The translations under genes were made by a program, and so were the position numbers. A stretch of 53,586 bases of DNA, taken from NCBI RefSeq assembly GCF_002733835.1, contig NZ_NVWY01000036.1, positions 1-53,586 on the forward strand, in the 5' to 3' direction. A model generated the notes under the pieces. That model was not told the origin of the DNA and did no database searches. It saw only the letters and a program-made list of their open reading frames with translations. Positions 42,982 to 50,532 of the stretch are shown here, one piece after another. The stretch comes from Alcanivorax sp. GTDB taxonomy: Bacteria; Pseudomonadota; Gammaproteobacteria; Pseudomonadales; Alcanivoracaceae. The stretch's first letter is position 1; each line of letters opens with the position of its first letter.

Positions 42982-44388
42982 TTAGCAAGAGTAGTACATA
43001 TCGAACTCAACCGGGTGCGGGGTCATGTTCAGACGCTCGATCTCGCCACGCTTCAACTCGATGTAGCCTTCCAGCATATCCTTGGTGAACACGTCACCTT
43101 CGGTCAGGAAGTCCATATCTTCTTCCAGGCAATCCAGCGCCATGGTCAGGGTGTGCGCCACGGTGGGGATGTCTTTCGCTTCTTCAGCCGGCAGGTCGTA
43201 CAGGTCTTTATCCATGGCATCGCCAGGGTGCATCTTGTTCTTGATGCCGTCCAGGCCAGCCATCAGCAGGGACGCAAAGCACAGGTACGGGTTCGCAGAC
43301 GGATCAGGGAAGCGAGCCTCAATACGACGGGCCTTGGCGCTGTTCACGAACGGAATCCGGATGGAAGCAGAACGGTTACGGGCAGAGTAGGCCAGCATTA
43401 CCGGGGCTTCAAAGCCGGGCACCAGACGCTTGTAGGCGTTGGTGGAGGCGTTGGTGAATGCGTTCAGGGCGCGGGCGTGCTTGATGATACCGCCGATAAA
43501 GTACAGCGCTTCGTCAGACAGGCCAGCATAGCCGTCGCCGGCAAACAGGTTCTTGCCGTCTTTGCCCAGAGACACGTGCACGTGCATACCGGAGCCGTTA
43601 TCACCGATCAGCGGCTTGGGCATGAAGGTAGCGGTTTTGCCGTAGGCGTGAGCCACGTTGTGTACGCAGTACTTGAGGATCTGTACTTCGTCTGCCTTGG
43701 CAGTCAGGGTGTTGGCGCCAACGCCGATTTCACACTGGCCTGCGGTGCCCACTTCGTGGTGATGCACTTCGATGTTCAGGCCCATGGATTCCATGGCAGA
43801 ACACATTGCGCCACGCAGATCGTGCAGGCTGTCTACCGGCGGAACCGGGAAGTAGCCGCCTTTCACGCCCGGACGGTGACCGATGTTGCCACCTTCAAAA
43901 TCTTCATGGGATACCCACGCCGCTTCTTCAGAGTGGATGTTGTACATGGAACCCTGCATGTCGGACTTCCACTGCACGGAATCAAATACGAAAAATTCCG
44001 GCTCCGGACCAAACAGCGCAGTGTCAGCAATACCGGTGGATTTCAGGTATTCCTCGGCACGACGAGCAACGGAGCGCGGGTCGCGCTCGTAACCTTGCAT
44101 GGTGTTCGGCTCAAGAATGTCACAACGCAGGTTCAGGGTGGCAACGTCAGTGAACGGGTCCAGTACAGCGGATTCGTCATCCGGCATCATGACCATGTCG
44201 GATTCGTTAATGCCTTTCCAGCCAGCGATGGAAGAACCATCGAACATTTTGCCGTCCTGGAAGAAATCTTCATCGATTTCGCCAACCGGAAGGGTTACGT
44301 GCTGCTCCTTACCACGGCTATCGGTGAAGCGCAGGTCCACCCATTTCACATCGTTTTCTTTGATCAGTTTGAGGGTCTTAACAGACAT
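42982..44388 (-). CDS. glnA: Glutamine synthetase, type I
   Basis: GlnA makes glutamine from glutamate, ammonia and ATP, and pairs with GltBD for ammonium assimilation. The ATG at 44388 (AGGAGG ten bases upstream) gives 468 residues beginning [20 protein letters not shown]. The GlnA motifs are all visible: FDGSSIAGW, the metal-binding EPEFF and NGSGMHVH segments, and [10 protein letters not shown]. The adenylylation site is Tyr397 (MDKDLYDLP), which marks the GlnE-regulated GSI-beta class. Expression is probably from a sigma-54 promoter with two NtrC sites upstream. Confidence 0.98.
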   Translation of the reverse strand: MSVKTLKLIKENDVKWVDLRFTDSRGKEQHVTLPVGEIDEDFFQDGKMFDGSSIAGWKGINESDMVMMPDDESAVLDPFTDVATLNLRCDILEPNTMQGYERDPRSVARRAEEYLKSTGIADTALFGPEPEFFVFDSVQWKSDMQGSMYNIHSEEAAWVSHEDFEGGNIGHRPGVKGGYFPVPPVDSLHDLRGAMCSAMESMGLNIEVHHHEVGTAGQCEIGVGANTLTAKADEVQILKYCVHNVAHAYGKTATFMPKPLIGDNGSGMHVHVSLGKDGKNLFAGDGYAGLSDEALYFIGGIIKHARALNAFTNASTNAYKRLVPGFEAPVMLAYSARNRSASIRIPFVNSAKARRIEARFPDPSANPYLCFASLLMAGLDGIKNKMHPGDAMDKDLYDLPAEEAKDIPTVAHTLTMALDCLEEDMDFLTEGDVFTKDMLEGYIELKRGEIERLNMTPHPVEFDMYYSC

Positions 44389-44506
44389 TATCTTGCGTCC
44401 TCCTAAGGAACAGCGGGTTTGTCTCTGACTCGTCGTACCGCTCTGGGTAAGGGCAGCACAAGGAGCCGGTATTCTCGGCCACTGGGCCAGCTTTGCCAAT
44501 AGGGAG

Positions 44507-44521
44507 GCAAATACCGTGCCA
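44507..44521 (-). promoter_or_regulatory. Sigma-54 promoter of glnA
   Basis: On the minus strand TGGCACGGTATTTGC matches the sigma-54 consensus TGGCACG-N4-TTGC at every specified base. Transcription would start near 44495, about 107 bases before the glnA ATG. Confidence 0.88.
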
Positions 44522-44582
44522 GCCCTTTTTTAGCGCATTCTCCGCCTAAATCGCAGAAACCAGGGAAGATGATTCATTTTGG

Positions 44583-44599
44583 TGCACAGCAACGGTGCA
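44583..44599. promoter_or_regulatory. NtrC-type enhancer site 1 for glnA
   Basis: TGCACAGCAACGGTGCA fits the 17-base NtrC dyad TGCACY-N5-RGTGCA with a single deviation. Its centre is about 96 bases upstream of the predicted sigma-54 start. Confidence 0.75.
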
Positions 44600-44613
44600 C
44601 TCAATAAGTGCGA

Positions 44614-44630
44614 AGCACTAAAACAGTGCA
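44614..44630. promoter_or_regulatory. NtrC-type enhancer site 2 for glnA, overlapping the TusA-like gene end
   Basis: AGCACTAAAACAGTGCA is a second 17-base NtrC dyad, centred 31 bases from site 1, about three helical turns. It overlaps the stop codon and last codons of the TusA-like gene (44618-44869). Confidence 0.7.
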
Positions 44631-44869
44631 CCGTTATCTTCGCCCACTTGCAGCACCACAAAAACTTCGTTGCCCTGCTCGCCCATTTCCAGCACCTCGT
44701 GGCCGTTAATTCGGCACCAGGCCGGGATATCGCTCAACGCGCCAGGGTCGGTGCAGACCACTTTCAGCGTATCGCCAGTGGCCAGGGTTCTTACCTTATT
44801 CTGGGTCTTGATCACCGGCATGGGGCACAGCAGCCGACGCACATCCAGTTCGTTAAGGGGAGAGGTCAT
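44618..44869 (-). CDS. TusA-family sulfur carrier protein
   Basis: The 83-residue protein has the TusA layout: an N-terminal strand LDVRRLLCPMPVIKTQNKV with the persulfide-bearing Cys in LCPMP (near 16-20), a central DTLKVVCTDPGALSDIPAWC and a final strand. TusA proteins pass sulfane sulfur to thiolation or other sulfur-using enzymes. It lies seven bases after the PP-loop enzyme gene, so the two are surely co-transcribed; this suggests it is that enzyme's sulfur donor. The start ATG at 44869 lacks a clear ribosome-binding site, which fits coupling. Extra Cys residues (VVCTD, PAWCR) are notable. Confidence 0.85.
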   Translation of the reverse strand: MTSPLNELDVRRLLCPMPVIKTQNKVRTLATGDTLKVVCTDPGALSDIPAWCRINGHEVLEMGEQGNEVFVVLQVGEDNGALF

Positions 44870-44876
44870 CGTCGAA

Positions 44877-45962
44877 TCAACCCACATTCCAGCTGGCCAG
44901 TACCGCATCCGGCTGTGCCGGCGCCACGGTAATCTCCCGGGCGACCCCATCAGGGCTACGCACTTCCAGGGTCACCGTCTCGTCAACCCGCCCCTTGGAG
45001 TAACGGGCCACAATGGCAGCCGCCTGCTCCAGCTCCGCCTCGCTGCCAAACTCACCATCCACCAGTGCCAACGGCCCCGGGCAGCTCACCGTAGTAAGGC
45101 TGGTGAACTGGTAGCGATAGCCTTCCAGAAAGCGGTTTTCGCCTTCTTCTCGGCTGATGATCAGCTTGTAATGGGGCTGCGGACGCAGGTGACGCCCCAC
45201 TTTCAGTAGCATGATGTCGTCCAACTCGTAACGGCGCTCGTTGCGAGCCTTCCACAGGTCGGCCAGCTTGTTGGAATAGGATTCATCGGTCAGGAAACAG
45301 CAACCGCCGGCGGGCTGGGCAAAGTCATCCAGCCCGAACTTGGCGGCCAGCGCCATCTGCGGCTTGCGATTGCGGCCAGAGAAGTCGTGCAGCTCGTCCC
45401 GGTTAACCCAGCCTTCGCGCTCGGGCAGGGTGGGCGGCAGGTTCTGGGCGCACAGCGGGCGCAGCAAGCGGTCATCCGCACCGGACTCCTGGCTGATGAT
45501 CGGCATGGTCTCCTTGCGCTGGCTCTTCGGGCGCTGACCGATCACTTCACCGGTAACAATAAAATCGAAGCCCCGGTCACCCGCCAGTTCGCGGGCCTTG
45601 TTAATCATCAGCGTGGCCTGGTTGACCATGAAGATCTTGCAGTCCAGACAGGGATTCAGGTTCGCGCCGTAACCGTGTTTGGGGTTGAGCACCACATCCT
45701 TGTACTCCTCGGAGATATCAATGATGTGCATCTTGATGCCCAGCTGCTCCGCGACCCACAAGGCGTTGTTGCGCTTTTCCTTGTCCTTGTCCTTTTTGCG
45801 GATGGCATGGGTATGCCCTTCCACGCAGAAGCCGGTGTAGAAGTTAACCCCTTCCACCTCGATGCCCTGCTCCTGCATGACTTTCACCGCCAGCATGGAG
45901 TCCAGTCCACCGGACACCAGAGCAATGGCGCGGCGCTTGATTGGTTGGCTTGCCTCTGTCAT
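44877..45962 (-). CDS. PP-loop ATP-pyrophosphatase, MnmA/ThiI-like tRNA thiolation-type protein
   Basis: The ATG at 45962 (AGGTTTTT about ten bases upstream) gives 361 residues. The PP-loop SGGLDS lies at about 16-21, followed by a KDKDKEKRNNA basic stretch, NPCLDCKIFMV (CxxC, near 120) and QPAGGCCFLTDE (near 228). This resembles the PP-loop family that adenylates a tRNA uridine for thiolation, but there is no THUMP or rhodanese domain as in ThiI, and the C-terminal third is unlike MnmA. Genes of this kind are sometimes annotated as tRNA 2-thiouridylase-like. It sits where Pseudomonas carries thiI near glnA, and the next gene is a TusA-like carrier. The exact substrate is unknown. Confidence 0.75.
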   Translation of the reverse strand: MTEASQPIKRRAIALVSGGLDSMLAVKVMQEQGIEVEGVNFYTGFCVEGHTHAIRKKDKDKEKRNNALWVAEQLGIKMHIIDISEEYKDVVLNPKHGYGANLNPCLDCKIFMVNQATLMINKARELAGDRGFDFIVTGEVIGQRPKSQRKETMPIISQESGADDRLLRPLCAQNLPPTLPEREGWVNRDELHDFSGRNRKPQMALAAKFGLDDFAQPAGGCCFLTDESYSNKLADLWKARNERRYELDDIMLLKVGRHLRPQPHYKLIISREEGENRFLEGYRYQFTSLTTVSCPGPLALVDGEFGSEAELEQAAAIVARYSKGRVDETVTLEVRSPDGVAREITVAPAQPDAVLASWNVG

Positions 45963-46132
45963 CGAAAAACCTGCGTTGCTGTGGGGACAGCTCAAAAATT
46001 GGGCGGCGCAGTATAGCAATCGCGGGCCAAGGGCGCATCCTCCCGATGGCCGCCGCACCCACCGGCTGTCACTTCACCGTCATGCCGGTCCGCCACACTC
46101 GGCCACCCATGTAATTGAAATTGCTTTGCTTT

Positions 46133-47080
46133 ATGCGCTCAAGACTTCGCTGGCTGCTGATGGCGTCACTGTTTTCCCTGATCGCTGCTTCGCTGGGCTG
46201 GTGGTGGCATACCCCCCACGGCCCCTGGCTGGTTCATCAGGAGCCCCTGGCCGGGCAGCGAATCTGCGCTGTGGGAGATGGCGGCTGGGGCAATGCACCG
46301 TCCATGGCCGTGGGTCAGGCGCTGGTGAACCTGGAATGTGACCAGGTCCGCTACCTGGGCGATCTTGTCTACCCGGATGGCATCACCAGTGCCGACGACC
46401 CCTTGCTGGAAAGCCGCTTTCTCACTCCCATGAAACCGGCCATGGACGCGGGCATCCCTTTCTATCTGGTGCTGGGCAACCATGACTGGAAAGGCAGCGG
46501 CGAGGCCTGGCTGGAAGTGGCGCGACGCTACCCGCAAGTCCACTTTCCTCACTTCTATTATTTTGAACAATGGCCGGACGCCTGTGCCTTCAGCCTGGAG
46601 ACCACCTGGTTCGAAAAATGGTATTACTTCCGCCGCCAGAGCAGCTGGCTGGAACAGGCCAAGGATACAGCTCGCCAGCACGGCTGCCGCTTCAGCCTGG
46701 GCTTTGCTCACCACCCCATGTTCAGCACCGGCTCCCACGGTGACGCTGGCGAGATGATCAACCTGTCACTCAAGCCCAAACTACTCGGCCACCTGGACTT
46801 GCTGGTAGGCGGTCATGACCACGTGCTGTCCGACGAGGGAGAATACCAGGGCACCCGCCAGCTGATTTCCGGGGCCGCCAGCATCAACAACGACCTGGGC
46901 CCTCCCAGCAAGCAGCAACGCTTCACCCGTGCCACCCACGGCCTGGCCACCATTGATCTGCGAGACGATAGAGGGACAATGCGAGCGGAGTACCGGTTCT
47001 ACAGTGTGCTGGGCAACCCACAGGACCCATTGATCACACTACTCTGGCAGGGCAACCAACAGGGGAAAGGGATTCGCTGA
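46133..47080 (+). CDS. Membrane-anchored metallophosphoesterase (purple acid phosphatase-like)
   Basis: The ATG at 46133 gives 315 residues; an in-frame TTG 18 bases earlier is less likely. A basic start and one hydrophobic helix (about 8-27, WLLMASLFSLIAASLGW) form a signal anchor or uncleaved signal. The calcineurin-like metal motifs are all present: CAVGDGG, GDLVYPDG (the Tyr is typical of purple acid phosphatases), GNHDW, AHHP and GGHDH. The predicted active site faces the periplasm. The substrate is unknown. It is divergent from the PP-loop gene and convergent with the ATP-grasp gene. Confidence 0.87.
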   Translation: MRSRLRWLLMASLFSLIAASLGWWWHTPHGPWLVHQEPLAGQRICAVGDGGWGNAPSMAVGQALVNLECDQVRYLGDLVYPDGITSADDPLLESRFLTPMKPAMDAGIPFYLVLGNHDWKGSGEAWLEVARRYPQVHFPHFYYFEQWPDACAFSLETTWFEKWYYFRRQSSWLEQAKDTARQHGCRFSLGFAHHPMFSTGSHGDAGEMINLSLKPKLLGHLDLLVGGHDHVLSDEGEYQGTRQLISGAASINNDLGPPSKQQRFTRATHGLATIDLRDDRGTMRAEYRFYSVLGNPQDPLITLLWQGNQQGKGIR

Positions 47081-47128
47081 AGCGGCTTGCAAAGGCAGGA
47101 AAGCGACAGGCTTGCCGCTTGCTCACGG

Positions 47129-48115
47129 TTACTCTTCTTGCGCCGCCACCGGGCCGGCCACCGCAAACTGTTGTTTTGAGAATGCCACACGCTCAGCCAC
47201 CGGACGGGTTTCGTCTTTCAGGGCCTCAAGCTGCTTCTCGACAATCTGACAACGGCGCAACAGACCATCGTCCATGGCGATCTGGATATTCAGGCCCGGG
47301 CGGGCATTCAGCTCCAGCATCATCGGACCATGCTCATGGTCCATCACCAGATCCACCCCCAGATAGCCCAAGCCGGTCAGGTCGTAGCAACGGGCCGCCA
47401 GCTCCAGACACTCCTGCCAGTCCGGCACGGTGAGCCCGGCCACCGGGTTCGCAGTATCCGGGTGACGCTCGATTTTCAGATTATGCCAGGTGCCACCCAG
47501 AGTGACCCCGGACGCCAGGTCCAGCCCCACGCCAATGGCGCCCTGGTGCAGGTTTGCCTTGCCCTGGGATTGCCGGGTAGGTAGGCGCAGCATGGCGGCT
47601 ACCGGATACCCCTTGAGCACGATGATGCGGATATCCGGCACCCCCTCGAAACTGATCCGGTTGAACAGTTCGGTGGAACGCACCCGGTATTCGATCAGCG
47701 CCTGGTCGCGATGACCGCCCAGGGAATAGATACCGGAAATGATCCCGGAGATATGGTGCTCCAGCTCTTCGGTGGTGATGATGCGCCCGGAGGCGGAGCG
47801 GAAATAATCCTCAAAACGATCGGCAATCACCATGATGCCGTCACCGCCAGCGCCTTGTGCGGGCTTGATTACAAAATCCCGGTGCTGCTCCACCACCCGG
47901 TGCAGGGTACTGATCCCTTGCTCGGTAGCGATGGTGCCATACATGTGCGGCACCCGGATGCCCGCATCCAGCGCCATCTGCTTGGTCTGGATCTTGTCGT
48001 CCACCAGCGGGTACAGGCTGCGCTTGTTATAGCGCAGGATATAATCGCCGTTGCGCTGGTTAATGCCCATCACTCCACGGGCGCGCAAAGCCTTGCGGGT
48101 TTTCGACCAGAACAT
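47129..48115 (-). CDS. RimK-related alpha-L-glutamate ligase-like ATP-grasp protein
   Basis: The 328 residues form an ATP-grasp ligase: KTRKALRARGVMGINQRN at the start, the nucleotide-binding FVIKPAQGAGGDGIMVI (near 90-106), and the metal-binding MLELNARPGLNIQIA (near 275-289). It belongs to the RimK-like group that adds amino acids to a peptide or other carboxylate. It overlaps the upstream 7TM gene by one base (TGATG), the last of a three-gene unit with a retropepsin-like protease and an inactive transglutaminase protein. The substrate is unknown; cytoplasmic. Confidence 0.88.
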   Translation of the reverse strand: MFWSKTRKALRARGVMGINQRNGDYILRYNKRSLYPLVDDKIQTKQMALDAGIRVPHMYGTIATEQGISTLHRVVEQHRDFVIKPAQGAGGDGIMVIADRFEDYFRSASGRIITTEELEHHISGIISGIYSLGGHRDQALIEYRVRSTELFNRISFEGVPDIRIIVLKGYPVAAMLRLPTRQSQGKANLHQGAIGVGLDLASGVTLGGTWHNLKIERHPDTANPVAGLTVPDWQECLELAARCYDLTGLGYLGVDLVMDHEHGPMMLELNARPGLNIQIAMDDGLLRRCQIVEKQLEALKDETRPVAERVAFSKQQFAVAGPVAAQEE

Positions 48116-49650
48116 CAGCGCTTATCCCCGTCCACCATGGCACGGAACCGCAACAACTCGGTGAGGCGATAGCCCCGGTAGTGCCCCATCAACACCATGA
48201 TTGCGGCCAGGCACAGCAACACGCCCGGGAAGGTGAACACGAAATACACCAGCGGCTGCCACACCATCAACAGGTGACAGAAGATGGCCGCCACCAGCGT
48301 GCCCAGCGCCACCTTCAGCGACTGGGTACCACCGCGCTCTTCCCAGACGATGGAGGTCCGCTCGATCACCATGGTCAGGATCACCATGGGGAACAGCGCC
48401 ACCGACAGACCCGAGCCCATGCCCAGCTTGTAGCCCAGCAGACTGATCAACGCCATGGCAATCACCACAAAGGTCAGCACCACAGAAAGCCGGGGCAATA
48501 ACTGTAATTTGAGATGCTCAAGATAGGAGCGCACCGACAAGCCGATGGCGGTGATGGAGGTAAACAGCAATACCCCCCAGACTACCTGCGTCTCACGGAA
48601 CGCCAGGGCGATCAGCACGGGGGTAAATGTCCCCAGGGTTTCCATGCCGATCAGCGAACGGATAAACAGCACCAGCATGACGCCCACCGGAATCATTACC
48701 AGAATGCGATACAGTTGCTGGGCAGGTAACGGCAGTTCGTAAAGGGAGAAATCGATAAAACTGCTCACGTCTTTCAGACGCAGGGACTGGGCCAGTTGCA
48801 ACGCGCTCATTTCATTTTCGTGCACGCTGAAGCTCACGTCCGCAGACTTGCCGCCCTCGATATTCAGCAGCGGCCCTGGGCCGCTCCACCAGACCAGACG
48901 ATCTTCCGGCAGGCCCTGCTGGCCATTGAGCGGATTGAAGTACAGCCATTTCTTGCCGTTGAAGCTGCGCAGCCACAGCTCCGGCTGCTGCTCCTGGCTT
49001 TCCGCCAGGCGTAGCGTATGCACGGGCTCGGCCGGGATATGCGCCACCGCCAGCAGCAAATCAATGACATTGGCCCGGTTCTCCGGGCTCACATCGCTGC
49101 CCAGCAGCAACTGGACATTATCGTTCTCCAGTTCATTGACCCGCTTGATGGTCTCGCTGATAAAGGTTTCCACATCCGCCGAGTGCTGGCGAATCGGTTC
49201 CAGCAGCGCGTCGGCGGCCAGCTTATCCGGGCCATCCAGCGTAGGAGCCGGGCGGAATTGGGGGCCGGGATCATTTTCCGGGGCATCCGCATAGCGCGGA
49301 GTCAGCATGAGGCGGTAATAAAGGTACTGGCTGCCTTCGGCGCGACGGGACGACCAGGTCACCTGCCGGTTGCCCTTCTCCACATTCACGTTCACGCCGT
49401 AATTGTTGGAGATAAAGCTTTCATTGAGGGTGGTATAACCCTCTCCCAGCGGCGGCACGAACATGCGCACCTTGACGGGCTTGTTGGCCTTGGCCGAGAA
49501 AGACACTTGGGCATCGACCACCCACACCGGATCTTTCTCGTCCTGGCTCAGCGGCACATTTTGTACCAGCAACTGGTAAGCAATACTGCCGCCCCCCAAC
49601 AAAAGCAGGAAAACGGCAAGCAGCCGCGCTTGCAACTTCACAGAACCCAT
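48115..49650 (-). CDS. Inactive transglutaminase-like protein with seven C-terminal membrane helices
   Basis: The 511 residues have an N-terminal membrane helix (about 7-28) and a periplasmic domain (about 35-320) of the transglutaminase-like superfamily. That domain has no cysteine at all, so it cannot act as a Cys-transglutaminase; the few Cys lie in the last helices. Seven membrane helices follow (about 325-490), beginning LYRILVMIPVGVMLVLFI. Such proteins are known to be encoded next to RimK-like ligases. Starts and stops overlap its neighbours by one base on both sides. Confidence 0.87.
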   Translation of the reverse strand: MGSVKLQARLLAVFLLLLGGGSIAYQLLVQNVPLSQDEKDPVWVVDAQVSFSAKANKPVKVRMFVPPLGEGYTTLNESFISNNYGVNVNVEKGNRQVTWSSRRAEGSQYLYYRLMLTPRYADAPENDPGPQFRPAPTLDGPDKLAADALLEPIRQHSADVETFISETIKRVNELENDNVQLLLGSDVSPENRANVIDLLLAVAHIPAEPVHTLRLAESQEQQPELWLRSFNGKKWLYFNPLNGQQGLPEDRLVWWSGPGPLLNIEGGKSADVSFSVHENEMSALQLAQSLRLKDVSSFIDFSLYELPLPAQQLYRILVMIPVGVMLVLFIRSLIGMETLGTFTPVLIALAFRETQVVWGVLLFTSITAIGLSVRSYLEHLKLQLLPRLSVVLTFVVIAMALISLLGYKLGMGSGLSVALFPMVILTMVIERTSIVWEERGGTQSLKVALGTLVAAIFCHLLMVWQPLVYFVFTFPGVLLCLAAIMVLMGHYRGYRLTELLRFRAMVDGDKR

Positions 49651-50267
49651 TATAGCGCCTCGGCAGCCTCCATCGTCTCGTCGTCGCTCTCGACAACCTT
49701 GTCTTCACTATTGTCTTCACTGGCCTGACAACCGGGTTCGCCCACCGCCATTGATAGCGACGGATCCACCAATGCGCCCAGGCCCTGCAGCGCTTCGGAA
49801 CCCATCAGCAACGGATAACGAAACTCGCTGCGGTCTGTCAGGTTAACGTCAATCTGTTCCTGGCGCTTGCCCATGCAGACAGTCAGGGTCACCACCGGAC
49901 GACGGCTATAGTCCCGATCACCCGGCGACACACTCTCTGCCCGTCGCTTGATACGCACATGCCCCGATAAAGGCAGCTCCACATCATCCCATTGTTCCGT
50001 GGTAATACCCCAGTCTTCCCGATCATCGCGGTCGATGGCCAGGTCGAATTCGACCATTTCCACGCCATCGCGCTCAAACGTACGGATATAACGGGCGCTC
50101 AGGGAGGCTGAATCTGCGCCGGTATCCAGTTTGGCAGGCACGGTAATGCCCAACTCCTTGATATGCACGTTTTCGTGCAAGCCATAGATCATCTTGCCGG
50201 AAGACAGATCAGCCATCACCGCAAAGGGCGACAAGACCAACAGCGAAGCAAGGAGTGTACGCATCAT
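49650..50267 (-). CDS. Retropepsin-like periplasmic protease (annotated ATP-dependent zinc protease family)
   Basis: The 205-residue precursor has a signal peptide (MMRTLLASLLVLSPFAVMA). The mature protein contains AKLDTGADSASLSA (near 42-55), the Asp-Thr-Gly-Ala motif of retropepsin-like aspartic proteases, and a hydrophobic RYPLLMGSEAL segment downstream as in that fold. The family is often called ATP-dependent zinc protease (RimB-like), but neither ATP nor zinc motifs are visible. The C-terminus is acidic. It is the first gene of the protease-7TM-ligase operon and diverges from typA; its stop overlaps the next ATG (TAATG). Confidence 0.85.
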   Translation of the reverse strand: MMRTLLASLLVLSPFAVMADLSSGKMIYGLHENVHIKELGITVPAKLDTGADSASLSARYIRTFERDGVEMVEFDLAIDRDDREDWGITTEQWDDVELPLSGHVRIKRRAESVSPGDRDYSRRPVVTLTVCMGKRQEQIDVNLTDRSEFRYPLLMGSEALQGLGALVDPSLSMAVGEPGCQASEDNSEDKVVESDDETMEAAEAL

Positions 50268-50352
50268 AACAACCTGATTGTAAAAGCATTACAGCCCGAT
50301 CACGGAGCCACCGGCTCAGCCTCTGACCCGCCCCCCGGAAAATGGTTGCGCC

Positions 50353-50381
50353 ATTCTAGGCGATCATCGGGCCTATCGCAG
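50353..50381 (-). promoter_or_regulatory. Candidate promoter of the protease-7TM-ligase operon
   Basis: On the minus strand CTGCGA (50376-50381) and TAGAAT (50353-50358) are 17 bases apart. The -10 is a 5 of 6 match, the -35 only 3 of 6. The leader would be about 80 bases. Confidence 0.45.
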
Positions 50382-50446
50382 GCTCAACCGTGAAATTTTG
50401 AAGTTGTTCACAATTGCCAATCTTACGATAAAGGCTGACCGGCGGG

Positions 50447-50475
50447 CTATCACCCACACGCTACGCTGCTATAAT
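50447..50475 (+). promoter_or_regulatory. Candidate promoter of typA
   Basis: A perfect TATAAT (50470-50475) has only a weak -35 (CTATCA, 50447-50452) at 17 bases. It precedes the typA leader hairpin, and the transcript would start near 50482. Confidence 0.6.
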
Positions 50476-50485
50476 GCGCGCCCCT

Positions 50486-50509
50486 GCGAAACCGCTGGCA
50501 CGGTTTCGC
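50486..50509 (+). other. 5' leader hairpin of typA
   Basis: gcgaaaccg (50486-50494) and cggtttcgc (50501-50509) are perfectly complementary around CTGGCA. The stem would lie at the very 5' end of the typA mRNA, about 24 bases before the start codon, with the GGAG site outside it. It may stabilise the mRNA; no T-run follows. Confidence 0.6.
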
Positions 50510-50532
50510 CCACCATATTTGGAGCAACACTA

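Noticed and set aside
42850..44406. 518-codon open frame on the plus strand opposite glnA
   Set aside because: Antisense shadow of glnA; no ribosome-binding site or domain.
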